Shown here piece by piece: positions 1 through 9,159 of a DNA stretch of 64,000 bases (position 1 is the first letter of the stretch; the number at the start of each line of letters is the position of its first letter). A model generated the notes under the pieces. That model had not been told where the DNA came from, ran no database searches, and worked only from the letters and a program-made list of their open reading frames with translations. Made by a program: the position numbers and the translations under genes. This stretch comes from Paludibacteraceae bacterium (GTDB lineage Bacteria > Bacteroidota > Bacteroidia > Bacteroidales > Paludibacteraceae), in NCBI GenBank assembly GCA_905233375.1, contig CAJOEJ010000002.1:108677-172676 (forward strand). Reading direction: 5' to 3'.

Positions 1-323
1 TCGGTCATGACAAAAGCACAGTTGAACAGGTCGTTATCCACCGTCAGCGGCGCACCGACCAGCACGATGATCGCTTTGCCGCGCGTGTAGTCGCAGATAC
101 CTTCCAACTCACGCATACTACTCTGCTGGAGCGCCTGCGTAAAAAACAAATCCGCACACGTGTAGCCCGTCAGACTCAACTCCGGAAAACAAATCACTTC
201 CACCCCTTCAGCGAGCGCTTCATCAATCTGCATTTTGATTTGCGATGCGTTATACGCACAATCCGCCACACGCATCGTCGGAACGGCTGCCGCCACACGA
301 ACAAAGCCAAAATTACTGTTCAT
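1..323 (-). CDS. nadE: NAD+ synthase (glutamine-hydrolysing), N-terminal fragment
   Basis: Only the first ~107 codons are present; the gene runs off the left edge. The fragment begins MNSNFGFVRVAAAVP and has the carbon-nitrogen hydrolase (nitrilase) fold start, with FPELSLTGYTC holding the expected catalytic Glu of the Glu-Lys-Cys triad. In glutamine-dependent NAD+ synthases this domain releases ammonia from glutamine for the C-terminal synthetase domain, which is not visible here. The ATG at 323 is chosen because it follows a clear -7 box on the minus strand (350-357). A stand-alone carbon-nitrogen hydrolase cannot be fully excluded. The gene diverges from ftsY. Confidence 0.82.
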   Translation of the reverse strand, partial: MNSNFGFVRVAAAVPTMRVADCAYNASQIKMQIDEALAEGVEVICFPELSLTGYTCADLFFTQALQQSSMRELEGICDYTRGKAIIVLVGAPLTVDNDLFNCAFVMT

Positions 324-349
324 AGAATAAATTTTTTATAATTTGTGTG

Positions 350-397
350 CAAAGGTACAATTTTTTTTGCACATGTGCAAATTTTTTTGTATCTTTG
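350..397. promoter_or_regulatory. Symmetric divergent promoter, nadE / ftsY
   Basis: The palindrome TTGCACATGTGCAA (367-380) is flanked on each side by exactly 9 nt and then a Bacteroidota -7 box: TATCTTTG at 390-397 on plus (ftsY) and TACCTTTG at 357-350 on minus (nadE). Each end of the palindrome supplies the TTG of the -33 element for its own direction, with 20 nt between TTG and TA. Confidence 0.8.
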
Positions 398-415
398 CAG
401 CCAAATTGTGAAGTT

Positions 416-1378
416 ATGGCATTTTTCGGTTTATTCAGTAGAGAAAAGAAGGAAACTTTGGACCGCGGCTTGGAGAAAAGCAAGGAATCGGTTCTGAGTA
501 AGATAGGTCGTGCCATCGCCGGCAAATCGACGATTGATGACGATGTCCTGGACCAGTTGGAGGAAGCGCTGATCACGTCCGATGTGGGTGTGGAGACTAC
601 CCTGCGCATCATCGAGCGTGTGCAGGAGCGTGTAAAGAAAGACAAGTATCTCGGAACGAGTGAGCTGCACACCATTCTGGTAGACGAGATCGCATCGTTG
701 CTGCAGGAGAACAACGTGGAGGACGTACTGGATTTCTCCGCTCCGCTTCCCGCCAAACCCTATGTCGTAATGGTAGTAGGCGTCAACGGTGTGGGCAAAA
801 CGACGACCATTGGCAAGCTGGCATACCAATACAAGCAGGCGGGCAAGAAAGTGTATCTTGGCGCCGCGGACACTTTCCGTGCGGCTGCGGTGGAGCAGTT
901 ATGCATATGGGGCGAACGCGTAGGTGTGCCTGTTATCAAGCAGCAACAGGGTTCCGACCCGGCATCCGTGGCATATGACACACTGCAGAGCGCCAAAGCC
1001 AACGATGCGGATGTCGTGCTCATCGACACCGCCGGACGACTGCATAACAAGGTCAACCTCATGAACGAGCTGACCAAGATAAAGAACGTAATGGCGAAAC
1101 TTGTTCCCGAAGCGCCACATGATATCATGCTCGTGCTGGACGGCTCGACAGGTCAGAACGCCTTCGAGCAGGCACGGCAGTTCACCGCGGCTACCCAGGT
1201 GTCGTCGCTTGCTATTACCAAACTGGACGGAACCGCCAAAGGCGGCGTAGTCATCGGTATATCCGACCAGTTCAAGATACCGGTACGGTATATAGGTTTA
1301 GGAGAGCAAATGACCGACCTTCAGTGCTTCAACCGCACCGAGTTCGTCCGTTCCCTCCTCGGCGGCGTAGCAGAATAA
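416..1378 (+). CDS. ftsY: Signal recognition particle receptor FtsY
   Basis: SRP receptor GTPase that docks ribosome-SRP complexes at the inner membrane. It has 320 residues, a short Bacteroidota-type version without a long acidic A domain. An N-domain helical bundle (about 15-100) precedes the NG GTPase: P-loop GVNGVGKTTT near 122-131, ADTFRAAA, DTAGR and TKLDGTAKGG, ending in the usual GLGEQMTDLQ...F. The ATG at 416 is chosen because it lies 18 nt after the TATCTTTG box; an in-frame ATG at 347 lies upstream of the promoter and would add unrelated residues. aspA follows after 33 nt with no visible terminator. Confidence 0.96.
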   Translation: MAFFGLFSREKKETLDRGLEKSKESVLSKIGRAIAGKSTIDDDVLDQLEEALITSDVGVETTLRIIERVQERVKKDKYLGTSELHTILVDEIASLLQENNVEDVLDFSAPLPAKPYVVMVVGVNGVGKTTTIGKLAYQYKQAGKKVYLGAADTFRAAAVEQLCIWGERVGVPVIKQQQGSDPASVAYDTLQSAKANDADVVLIDTAGRLHNKVNLMNELTKIKNVMAKLVPEAPHDIMLVLDGSTGQNAFEQARQFTAATQVSSLAITKLDGTAKGGVVIGISDQFKIPVRYIGLGEQMTDLQCFNRTEFVRSLLGGVAE

Positions 1379-1411
1379 AATCCAAAATCAAACTATAAAA
1401 TCTGAAATCAT

Positions 1412-2803
1412 ATGGAATATCGTATTGAATCGGACCTTTTGGGCGAGTTGCAAGTACCCAAAGAGGCGTATTACGGTGTACAAACCCAACGCGGCATTAA
1501 CAACTACAAGGTGTCCAACCTCAAGATGTCGGACTTCCCGGAGTATATCATCGCTCTGGCGTATATCAAGCTGGCAGCAGTGGAAGCAAACCATGAGTTG
1601 GGCGTTATCAACGACGATATCTATGCGGCTATCTCCCAGGCATGCCGCGAGATTATAGACGGCAAGATGCACGACCAGTTCCCTACGGACATGGTACAGG
1701 GCGGCGCCGGCACGACGGTCAACATGAACGCCAACGAAGTGATCGCCAACCGCGCCTTGGAAATCATGGGTCACCAACGCGGTGAGTATCAGTATTGTTC
1801 GCCGAACGACCACGTCAACTGTGCTCAATCCACCAACGACGCCTACCCCTCCGCTTTCCGCTATGCGTTCATTCGGATGAACCGCGGTTTGGAGGAGGAG
1901 CTCAAGCTTCTCATTGCTTCGCTGCGCGCCAAGGGGGACGAGTTCAACGATTCCATCAAGATGGGTCGTACCCAGTTGCAGGACGCCGTGCCTATGACCA
2001 GCGGGCAGGAGTTCCATGCCTTTGCCAACAACCTCGAAGAAGAGATTGCGAACCTGGAGCGTAACGTACGTCTGCTCTACGAGATCAACATGGGTGGTAC
2101 GGCGATCGGGACGGGTCTGAATGCAGTTGCAGGATACGCGGAGTTGTGTACGCAGAAGATGTGCGAGCTGACAGGCGAGCCGTTTAGCAAAGCGAGTGAC
2201 CTGGTGGAAGCGACACCTGATACGGGCGCATATGTAAGCTATTCGGCGGCACTCAAGCGCTTGGCAGTCAAGCTGAGCAAGACCTGTAACGACCTGCGTC
2301 TGATGGCATCCGGTCCCCGTTGCGGACTCCATGAGATCAACCTGCCTCCTATGGCTCCCGGCAGTTCCATCATGCCGGGTAAGGTTAATCCTGTTATCCC
2401 CGAAGTGACGAACCAGGTATGCTTCAAAGTCATCGGTAACGATACGGCAGTATGCTTTGCCGCCGAGGCGGGACAATTACAGCTCAACGTAATGGAACCG
2501 ATCATCACAGAGTGCATCTTCGAGTCCATTACCTGGCTGCGTAATGTAATGAAAATCCTGCGCGAGAAATGTATTGACGGCATTACCATCAACCGCGAAC
2601 ATAACCTGGAGACCGTCAAGCACTCCATCGGAATTGTCACGGCGCTGAACCCTGTTATCGGCTACAAGGCATCGACCAAGATCGCCAAAGAGGCACTGGA
2701 AACAGGCAAGAGCGTCTATAACTTAGTGCTGGAGCACGGTTTACTTAGCAAAGAGCAGTTGGATGAACTGCTCAATCCCGAAAATATGCTGGCTGCGCAC
2801 TAA
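1412..2803 (+). CDS. aspA: Aspartate ammonia-lyase
   Basis: Converts L-aspartate to fumarate and ammonia in the cytoplasm, which can feed the fumarate-reducing branch of anaerobic Bacteroidales. It has 463 residues, the usual length. The fumarase/aspartase signature GSSIMPGKVNP with its catalytic-loop serine lies near 316-326, followed by the aspartase-like EVTNQVCFKVIGND and AAEAGQLQLNVMEP. The latter favour aspartase over class II fumarase. GRTQLQDAVPMT near 185-193 is the second conserved region. Probably cotranscribed with ftsY; it ends one base before the convergent dsbD stop. Confidence 0.92.
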   Translation: MEYRIESDLLGELQVPKEAYYGVQTQRGINNYKVSNLKMSDFPEYIIALAYIKLAAVEANHELGVINDDIYAAISQACREIIDGKMHDQFPTDMVQGGAGTTVNMNANEVIANRALEIMGHQRGEYQYCSPNDHVNCAQSTNDAYPSAFRYAFIRMNRGLEEELKLLIASLRAKGDEFNDSIKMGRTQLQDAVPMTSGQEFHAFANNLEEEIANLERNVRLLYEINMGGTAIGTGLNAVAGYAELCTQKMCELTGEPFSKASDLVEATPDTGAYVSYSAALKRLAVKLSKTCNDLRLMASGPRCGLHEINLPPMAPGSSIMPGKVNPVIPEVTNQVCFKVIGNDTAVCFAAEAGQLQLNVMEPIITECIFESITWLRNVMKILREKCIDGITINREHNLETVKHSIGIVTALNPVIGYKASTKIAKEALETGKSVYNLVLEHGLLSKEQLDELLNPENMLAAH

Positions 2804-4414
2804 TCAGTACAGCAACCAATCAAGGAAGATCTGCGGGTCGGTAGTGAAAGCTACCGGCTCGCTTATTTGTTGCCCGCTGGAATCCAACTGCACATAGAAA
2901 GGCTGGGCATTAGATCCGAACAACTCACGCTGAATACGGCTGTTCTTGTCCCCTATCCCGTCGCGTTTGTCATCCACGAAGAGTTCAATGAACACATAGT
3001 TCTGCAGGCGTTCCTGCACCTTGTCATCCGCCAAAACGAATGCCTCCATCTTGCGGCAGTTGACACACCCGTATCCCGTAAAGTCCACAATTACAGGCTT
3101 GCCGGTCTGACGGGCGTACGCCAAGCCTTCTTCGTAGTCGTGATAGACCTCTTTCCCCTCCATCGGCATGGGCGGAGCAAAAGCACTTACTGCTTTGACT
3201 GGTGCGCCCCAGAGCCCCGGAACGAGATATGCCGCAAACGCCATAGAAGGCACGATGACGAGGATACGAATCCATTTGCGCACCATATTCACACGGCGTA
3301 TATCCCATAACAAGTAGATTCCAATTCCGGCAAAGCAGGCGATCCATATCGCCAGGAAAAGCCAACGGGGCAGGATGCCCCACCCGTATGCCAAATCCGC
3401 CACGCTGAGGAACTTGAGCGAGAGCGCCAGCTCCAGGAACGCCAACACGACCTTGAACGACTTCATCCAGTCGCCGGACTTGGGTGCGCTCTTCAACCAT
3501 TGGGGAAACAGGGCAAAGAGCGAGAAAGGCAACGCCAACGCAACGGCAAAGCCCAACATACCCATCGTGGGAGCCAGCAAAGACTTGCCAGCTGCTTCCA
3601 CCAACAACGTTCCGATGATAGGCGCCGTGCAGGAGAAAGAGACGATGACCAATGTAAACGCCATCAACAGAATACTCAAAAAGCCCCCCGTTGAACGTGC
3701 CTTGCTGTCGATAGCCGTGGACCACGAGTCAGGCAGCGTTATCTCAAACAAACCAAAGAAAGACAAGGCAAACACGACCAACAAGAGGAAGAAGAAGATA
3801 TTCACTACCGCATTGGTACTCAATTCATTGAGCGCCGAGGCGCCGAACAAGACGGTCACCAGCAAGCCCAAGCCCACATAAAGCACGATGATACTCAATC
3901 CGTACAAGAGGGCGTTCTTTGTCCCCTTGTCCGTACGCTTGAGGAAGAACGAAACCGTCATCGGAATGATCGGCCACACGCACGGGGTGAAGACAGCCAG
4001 CAAGCCGCCAAGGAATCCCAATACAAAAATCCACAGAAGAGACCGCTCATTGGTAAGAGGTAATTGGGTATTGGCGACGGAGGTCTGGTCATTGGAAACG
4101 GTCGTTTGTTCCCGATCATTTTGTGCGTACTCGTATATCTCCGGTGCAGTACACATCTTGTCATCGCAGGCATTGTACCGGATAGGACACAATTCCTCCT
4201 TGGCGAGGGTGACGGTAAAAGAGCCGGAAAACTCCTGCTCAAACTCCCGGTCGCCAAACTCAATGATATTCATATGCCATCCGTCTTCAATTGTGGCGGT
4301 CAAACGAATACTATCCCCCATTTCCTCCGCGCTCCACGTCACAGGTTGAACCAGCTGCGCCGACACCAGAACCGCCGTAAAAATGGCAATTATAGTTGTT
4401 ACCAATCGTTTCAT
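2804..4414 (-). CDS. dsbD: DsbD-family thiol:disulfide interchange protein
   Basis: Carries electrons from cytoplasmic thioredoxin across the inner membrane to periplasmic thiols. Order of parts in 536 residues: signal peptide; periplasmic alpha-like domain with cysteines near 76-89 ([13 protein letters not shown]); a linker; about eight membrane helices with the [10 protein letters not shown] redox motif near 141; a C-terminal thioredoxin domain with GCVNCRK near 448. All three cysteine pairs needed for the relay are present. The linker (about residues 102-122) is coded by degenerate heptamers related to the intergenic NACCAAT repeat. Last gene of the minus-strand run from gyrA. Confidence 0.92.
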   Translation of the reverse strand: MKRLVTTIIAIFTAVLVSAQLVQPVTWSAEEMGDSIRLTATIEDGWHMNIIEFGDREFEQEFSGSFTVTLAKEELCPIRYNACDDKMCTAPEIYEYAQNDREQTTVSNDQTSVANTQLPLTNERSLLWIFVLGFLGGLLAVFTPCVWPIIPMTVSFFLKRTDKGTKNALLYGLSIIVLYVGLGLLVTVLFGASALNELSTNAVVNIFFFLLLVVFALSFFGLFEITLPDSWSTAIDSKARSTGGFLSILLMAFTLVIVSFSCTAPIIGTLLVEAAGKSLLAPTMGMLGFAVALALPFSLFALFPQWLKSAPKSGDWMKSFKVVLAFLELALSLKFLSVADLAYGWGILPRWLFLAIWIACFAGIGIYLLWDIRRVNMVRKWIRILVIVPSMAFAAYLVPGLWGAPVKAVSAFAPPMPMEGKEVYHDYEEGLAYARQTGKPVIVDFTGYGCVNCRKMEAFVLADDKVQERLQNYVFIELFVDDKRDGIGDKNSRIQRELFGSNAQPFYVQLDSSGQQISEPVAFTTDPQIFLDWLLY

Positions 4415-4427
4415 ATCTTCTTGTCTA

Positions 4428-5663
4428 TTAAGGAATTATCGTTATTTCCACCCGTCTGTTCAGTTGTCGTCCCTCTTCCGTTTCATTCGTAGCCACGGGT
4501 TGGGTGTCCCCGTATCCGAATGCACGAATCGCCTCGGGCGCACAGCCGTACGCTATGAGCTGCCGGCGCACCGACTCGGCACGCGCCTGAGACAGGTTCT
4601 TATTGTCCTCCGCCTTACCGATATTATCCGTATGCCCCGCCAAGCGCACGTTATAACCGTAGGTTTGCACCAAGACTGCGATACGCTGCAACTCGGGCAG
4701 CGAAGCCGGCATAATCACATCGCTGGAGGTTTCAAAAAGCAAGTTGTTAATCGCTACCGGTTCATTGAGACGCAATACGGTAATGGGTTCTGGACGCTTG
4801 TCTTCCGGTACTTCTATCGTGTAAATATCATGCCTCTTACCTGTCATGCGGGCATAATAGGCGGTCTTGCCGTCTGCGGAAATCTTATACCAGCAGTCGC
4901 GCCCGGGAGTATTAATCCGCGGTCCCATATTCTCCGGTTCAGACCAACAGTTCCAGCATGTATCCGCCAGACGACGGCTCACCCATACATCCAATTCGCC
5001 CAATGTCCCTTCCCTGTCGGAAGAGAAATAGAGCGTTTTCATATCCGGATGGAGGAAAGGCGAACGCTCCATGCCGGTGGTATTGATGACCGGACCTATC
5101 GAATAGGGTTTTCCCCATCGTCCTTGCTCATCGCGCTCGGAGACAAAGATATTCAGCGAGGCTTTCTCCTCTCCCTCCGCGCGATAATTGGCAGCAAAGA
5201 GTAATGCGGAGCCATCCGCCGTTATCATGGCGTCCGCCTGCCAGTTGCCTAACTGCAAGTCGCGGGACATAGGACGCGGCTCGGTCCATCCATGCGGCGT
5301 CTTGACGCTGAAACACATGCGCCCTTCCACAAAGAGCAACATGGTTCTTCCGTCACCGGACACAGATGTAGGCGCTTCATTGCGGTAAGGGTTGTTTAGT
5401 CCGGGAACCATTCTGGCAGCCCCCCACTCGCCTGTCTTCCTGTCACGATAGGAGACGAAAATATCTTCGGTCGTGTTCGTTTCCTGACGATTCAGCCCCA
5501 CGAAATAGAGCGTGTTGTCATCCATCGTCAGCGTCGGACCATACTCATCCCCCATCGCGGTATTGACGGTATTGGGCAGGACCTGCGGGGCAAGCGTGTC
5601 CGACGGGGTAAACGAACAACAGAGCATTACCAAGATGAACAGGTTGGCTATATAATGTTCCAT
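4428..5663 (-). CDS. OmpA-family protein with PD40 repeats
   Basis: Envelope protein of 411 residues. A hydrophobic N-terminus with MLCCSF could be a lipoprotein signal. The middle (about 40-290) contains WD40-like PD40 beta-propeller motifs such as [14 protein letters not shown] and [19 protein letters not shown]. The C-terminus (about 300-411) is an OmpA peptidoglycan-binding domain with [24 protein letters not shown] and the conserved Asp and Arg. Bacteroidota use this architecture in cell-wall-anchored proteins, some linked to T9SS (PorE-like); the exact role here is not clear. Its start overlaps the cinA end by 16 nt. Confidence 0.85.
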   Translation of the reverse strand: MEHYIANLFILVMLCCSFTPSDTLAPQVLPNTVNTAMGDEYGPTLTMDDNTLYFVGLNRQETNTTEDIFVSYRDRKTGEWGAARMVPGLNNPYRNEAPTSVSGDGRTMLLFVEGRMCFSVKTPHGWTEPRPMSRDLQLGNWQADAMITADGSALLFAANYRAEGEEKASLNIFVSERDEQGRWGKPYSIGPVINTTGMERSPFLHPDMKTLYFSSDREGTLGELDVWVSRRLADTCWNCWSEPENMGPRINTPGRDCWYKISADGKTAYYARMTGKRHDIYTIEVPEDKRPEPITVLRLNEPVAINNLLFETSSDVIMPASLPELQRIAVLVQTYGYNVRLAGHTDNIGKAEDNKNLSQARAESVRRQLIAYGCAPEAIRAFGYGDTQPVATNETEEGRQLNRRVEITIIP

Positions 5664-6943
5664 ACCGTTTTTGAATTTACTTTTTTGGACTCTTCGTGTC
5701 TGAGGAACTTAATCATTTCCACAAGCGCTTTGACGCAGGCACGATCGGTTATTTTCTCGCGCAATTTGCCCAGATGGAAACACTTGGCTGTTGTTCCTTC
5801 AGGTCCTGACCACGCAATCCAAACCGTTCCCACTTCCTCTTCGGTATAGCCTCCTGTAGCACTTGCTATCCCGCTGGTCGCGATACTATAATCGGAACCG
5901 GTCTGCTCACGAACGGCTTTCGCCATCTGACAAACCACCTCTTCGCTGACCACAGAGTGCTCGTTTATCATTTCTTCGGTCACGCCCAAGAGCCCCGATT
6001 TGACGCTGTTGGCATAACTGACGATCGAACCTTTGTAGAATTCGGAGCTGCCTTCATGGAGGCTGAGCAGCATGGCTAACTTGCCTCCTGTACACGACTC
6101 GGCGGTGGAAATCGTCGCCCCGCGCTCTTTGAGCAGACTGCCTACAATCACCTCCAGGGGGTCGTCCGTTTCGGCTATGATATAATCCTTCACGTAGCGT
6201 TTGAGAAATTCGAACGTATGATCCATCGACGCAGGGGTACGGTCTCCGTAAGACGACAGACGAAGACGGATTATACCGTCTTTGGGCAAATAAGCAAGAC
6301 TTGGATCACCCTGGTTTATCGTTTCAAAGGGAATCAGTTTGATCGCCAATTCCGATTCGGAAATACCACTCACCTGCAGCGTTTTATGGATGATTCCCCA
6401 TGAACGCGGAATCGATTCGGCGTGCAAGCGTTTGTTGGTAATGTACGGAATAATCTGTTCCGTCATGGCGACTTCCATTTCATAAGGCACCCCGGGCATA
6501 GCGAACAACATCTGGTCGCCGTGATTGAAGAGCATAATCGGGGCGCTGCCAACGCGGTTGGTCAGTATCTCCGCCGCTTCGGGTACCATCCACTGAGTAG
6601 CCGTCAAACGGTTAAGGATCTCGGGACGGTCGGCATACAAATGCTCTACATGCGCACGCACACGTGTATCTTCAATAAGGTGCGTCTGGAAATACTCGCA
6701 CATTACATGCTTGGTGATATCATCCTTGGTCGGACCCAAGCCGCCAGTTGTAAACACCAGGTCCACACTCCGGAAGGCTTCGTCCAAGGCGGAGAGTATC
6801 TGTTCCCGCCGGTCATGAACGGAGGTGATCCGGTATAATTCGATTCCTGCCTCGTTCAGACGCTGAGCCATCCATGCGGAGTTGGTATCCACCACTTGCC
6901 CGATGAGCAGTTCATCTCCGATGGTGATTATTTCTGCGCGCAT
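5648..6943 (-). CDS. cinA: CinA-family protein (nicotinamide-nucleotide amidase)
   Basis: 431 residues. The N-terminal molybdopterin-binding-like (COG1058) domain starts MRAEIITIGDELLIGQVVDTNSAW; the C-terminal CinA domain has AESCTGGKLA near 277 and the TSGIASATGG loop. The family deamidates NMN in pyridine nucleotide salvage, and full-length members may also hydrolyse ADP-ribose. The start at 6943 is preferred because family members begin M+AEIITIGDEL; an ATG four codons upstream (6955) is possible. Both ends overlap neighbours by 16 nt, suggesting translational coupling. Confidence 0.92.
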   Translation of the reverse strand: MRAEIITIGDELLIGQVVDTNSAWMAQRLNEAGIELYRITSVHDRREQILSALDEAFRSVDLVFTTGGLGPTKDDITKHVMCEYFQTHLIEDTRVRAHVEHLYADRPEILNRLTATQWMVPEAAEILTNRVGSAPIMLFNHGDQMLFAMPGVPYEMEVAMTEQIIPYITNKRLHAESIPRSWGIIHKTLQVSGISESELAIKLIPFETINQGDPSLAYLPKDGIIRLRLSSYGDRTPASMDHTFEFLKRYVKDYIIAETDDPLEVIVGSLLKERGATISTAESCTGGKLAMLLSLHEGSSEFYKGSIVSYANSVKSGLLGVTEEMINEHSVVSEEVVCQMAKAVREQTGSDYSIATSGIASATGGYTEEEVGTVWIAWSGPEGTTAKCFHLGKLREKITDRACVKALVEMIKFLRHEESKKVNSKTVWNII

Positions 6944-7527
6944 TGTTTTTTCCATTCTGTTGCAGTAAGTTCCAATTCGTTATACCATTCTTCTCCAAAA
7001 CGTCTTATCAGCGGTTCCTTGAGGAACTGATAAAGCGGGAGATGCAGTTTCTTCCCTTTCACCCGTGCGCAATGGCATATATCCCACCGGTGGTACTCCA
7101 CTCCCGTATATTCGCCGACCTGTGTCAGCCGTACAGGATAGAGATGACAACTGACAGGCTTGGTAAAAGCCGGATGGATGCCGTCAGCCTGCTGACGGCT
7201 TAATTTCTCGATGAGACAGTAACACCAGCCGTTATGGTCGGTACGGGCAAAGATACAATCCTTGCCGTTGACGATAGAGAGCACTTGTTCGTCGGAAGGA
7301 TCCAGATAACTGAGCCCCTGCTCCTCCACCACTTTGCGGGCTTCGGGCGTCATATGGGGCAGCAAGGACGGTAACATATCGCGGATGATCTGCAGTTCCT
7401 CATCCGTAACTGGACAGCCGGCATCGCCCTCTATACAACAACAACCGCGGCAGGTATCCAGATCACAGCAGAACTCCTTCTCGATCACATCCAGACTAAC
7501 CAATGTATTATTTCCGATAACAAACAT
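6928..7527 (-). CDS. DUF3109 family protein
   Basis: 199-residue cysteine-rich cytoplasmic protein typical of Bacteroidota. A dense cluster CCDLDTCRGCCC (about 19-30) is followed by further cysteines, including GKDCIF, GWCYCL, VSCHLYP and DICHCA. This resembles the YkgJ/Fe-S or zinc-binding families, and the many Cys suggest a metal cluster. The biochemical function is unknown. It overlaps cinA by 16 nt and follows mntP by 17 nt, so all three are probably cotranscribed. Confidence 0.85.
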   Translation of the reverse strand: MFVIGNNTLVSLDVIEKEFCCDLDTCRGCCCIEGDAGCPVTDEELQIIRDMLPSLLPHMTPEARKVVEEQGLSYLDPSDEQVLSIVNGKDCIFARTDHNGWCYCLIEKLSRQQADGIHPAFTKPVSCHLYPVRLTQVGEYTGVEYHRWDICHCARVKGKKLHLPLYQFLKEPLIRRFGEEWYNELELTATEWKKQCAQK

Positions 7528-7544
7528 GAATCAGCAATTATCTG

Positions 7545-8111
7545 TTACAATATGCCTTCCAGGCAGATTTTCAACCCTATACCCACCAATATAATACCTC
7601 CTATCAGTTCCACATTCAGTTTGAACCGTTTTCCAAATACCGAACCGATCACGCAGCCCAATATGGAAAAAAAGAAACTGACAAAAGCAATAACCGACAC
7701 GCCGAGCCACAAGCGTTCGGGTACAGGAATAAAAATGACTCCTGTCGCCAAGGCGTCAATGGAGGTAGCTACCGCCATCATGACCAGAAACAACCATCCC
7801 CAGTTGGCGTGGGTGCGTTCCACTTCTTTGTGCCGGAGCGATTCTATAATCATCTTGCCGCCTATGAACGCCAGCAAAGCGAGTGCTATCCACGGGGCGA
7901 AACGACTGAAAAAGTCCGAGCACAACATTCCCGCGGAATATCCGATAAGCGGCATGGCGCCTTGAAACACCCCGAAAAGGCACGCCATGAGCAGGATATG
8001 CGGCATTTGCTTGACATCCTGCACATCAGTACACAAGCCCTGCGCGATACTCACCGCAAAGCAGTCCATCGCCAAGCCGACAGCTATCAATATAATGGTA
8101 AATAGATCCAT
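7545..8111 (-). CDS. mntP: Manganese efflux pump MntP
   Basis: Inner-membrane Mn(II) exporter of 188 residues with about six membrane helices. The two internally related halves show the conserved acidic residues AMDCFAVSIAQG near the N-terminus and TSIDALATGV in the middle. Lysine/histidine-rich cytoplasmic loops separate the helices. The ATG at 8111 (MDLFT) is preferred; a TTG two codons upstream is possible. No yybP-ykoY manganese riboswitch is visible upstream: the gap to def holds only two copies of the heptamer NACCAAT, so expression probably follows the operon. Confidence 0.88.
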   Translation of the reverse strand: MDLFTIILIAVGLAMDCFAVSIAQGLCTDVQDVKQMPHILLMACLFGVFQGAMPLIGYSAGMLCSDFFSRFAPWIALALLAFIGGKMIIESLRHKEVERTHANWGWLFLVMMAVATSIDALATGVIFIPVPERLWLGVSVIAFVSFFFSILGCVIGSVFGKRFKLNVELIGGIILVGIGLKICLEGIL

Positions 8112-8127
8112 TACCAATTACCATTAA

Positions 8128-8676
8128 TCAGTTCCGCTTGTATTTGTATTTAGCGACCGTCTTGCCTTTGGCGATAGAGGTCAACTTGTTGCGAACGAAA
8201 GTCTTGCGGATGGGCGAGATACGGTCAGTGAACACATGTCCTTCGAGATGGTCATACTCATGCTGCACAATACGCGCCTGAAAGCCCGTAAACTCTTCTT
8301 CGTGCTCCTCAAAGTTCTCATCCAGATAATACATTTTGATTGTACTCGGACGAACCACGTTCTCGCTGATACCGGGCAGAGAGAGGCACCCCTCGCTATA
8401 GGAGCAAGTCTCTTCGCTCTCCTCTATCATCTCGGGATTGATGAACACTTTCTTGAATCCCTTACACTCCGGATACTCCTCCGCCAACTCATCGGCATCT
8501 ATGACGAACAAGCGCCACGGTTTGCCTACCTGCGGAGCGGCTAATCCGCATCCTTCCGCCTGGGTCAATGTCTCAAACATATCGGCGATGAACTGTTTCA
8601 GTTCCGGCGTGTTCTCTATGTCTTCAGCCTCTTTTCTCAGTACGGGCTGACCATACAAATATATTGGTAAAATCAT
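8128..8676 (-). CDS. def: Peptide deformylase
   Basis: Removes the formyl group from nascent proteins. It has 182 residues with all three family motifs: GCGLAAPQVG near 43 (motif 1), EGCLSLPG near 93 (motif 2, metal-binding Cys) and QHEYDHLEG near 137 (motif 3, HExxH-like metal site). It begins MILPIYLYGQPVLRKEA, as in other Bacteroidota deformylases. The C-terminus is basic (TVAKYKYKRN). It is followed by mntP and preceded by yqgF, with a 60-nt repetitive spacer between yqgF and def. Confidence 0.96.
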   Translation of the reverse strand: MILPIYLYGQPVLRKEAEDIENTPELKQFIADMFETLTQAEGCGLAAPQVGKPWRLFVIDADELAEEYPECKGFKKVFINPEMIEESEETCSYSEGCLSLPGISENVVRPSTIKMYYLDENFEEHEEEFTGFQARIVQHEYDHLEGHVFTDRISPIRKTFVRNKLTSIAKGKTVAKYKYKRN

Positions 8677-8736
8677 ATTTCTAATTGACGATTTGACGAT
8701 TTACGATTGGACGATTTATTTACGATTTATAGTTAT
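8677..8736. repeat. Short ACGATT-type simple repeat
   Basis: The spacer between yqgF and def is built from slightly varying units of the type GACGATTT / TACGATTT, seven or so copies. No promoter or hairpin is evident; transcription from gyrA probably reads through it. Confidence 0.6.
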
Positions 8737-9159
8737 TTACGATTGGTATGATATATACTCGAGGTACCCCTCGAGAATGATGCATGCCGCAATTTTATCC
8801 ACTACGGCTTTGTCCTGCCGGGCTTTCTTTTTCATGCCTCCGGCGAGCATGGCTTGATGCGCCAACACGGATGTAAAGCGCTCATCATACATAGTTATTG
8901 GTTTGTCAGGAAACTGCTGCTGGAAACGGGTCATGAAGGGACGGATGTAGTTCATACTTTCCGATTCCTGCCCGTTCATCTGCGTAGGATGACCAATGAC
9001 GACTATATCCACCTGCTCCCGGGCGAAATAGTCCGCCAACCAGTTCATCAAGTCTTTCGTTTCAATCGTAAGCAACGGATTAGCCGTTATGCGGAGTACA
9101 TCCGTAACGGCTAATCCTGTACGTTTACGACCGTAGTCAATGGCGAGTATTCTACCCAT
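8737..9159 (-). CDS. yqgF: YqgF/RuvX-family RNase H-fold nuclease
   Basis: 140 residues starting MGRILAIDYGRKRTGLAVTD, the hallmark of the YqgF/RuvX fold; the first catalytic Asp is in AIDYG. A second motif VIGHPTQMNG and the late MYDERFTSVLAHQ carry further conserved acids. Family members act as a pre-16S rRNA processing nuclease or a putative Holliday junction resolvase. Its start overlaps the TPR gene stop by one base (TAATG), so the two are probably translationally coupled. Confidence 0.92.
   Translation of the reverse strand: MGRILAIDYGRKRTGLAVTDVLRITANPLLTIETKDLMNWLADYFAREQVDIVVIGHPTQMNGQESESMNYIRPFMTRFQQQFPDKPITMYDERFTSVLAHQAMLAGGMKKKARQDKAVVDKIAACIILEGYLEYISYQS

Noticed and set aside
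1388..2476. Long minus-strand open frame opposite aspA
   Set aside because: It lies wholly over a clearly homologous gene and has no recognisable protein features; high-GC third positions create such frames.
7528..8127. Manganese (yybP-ykoY) riboswitch before mntP
   Set aside because: The upstream spacer is only 16 nt of heptamer repeat and mntP lies inside an operon.
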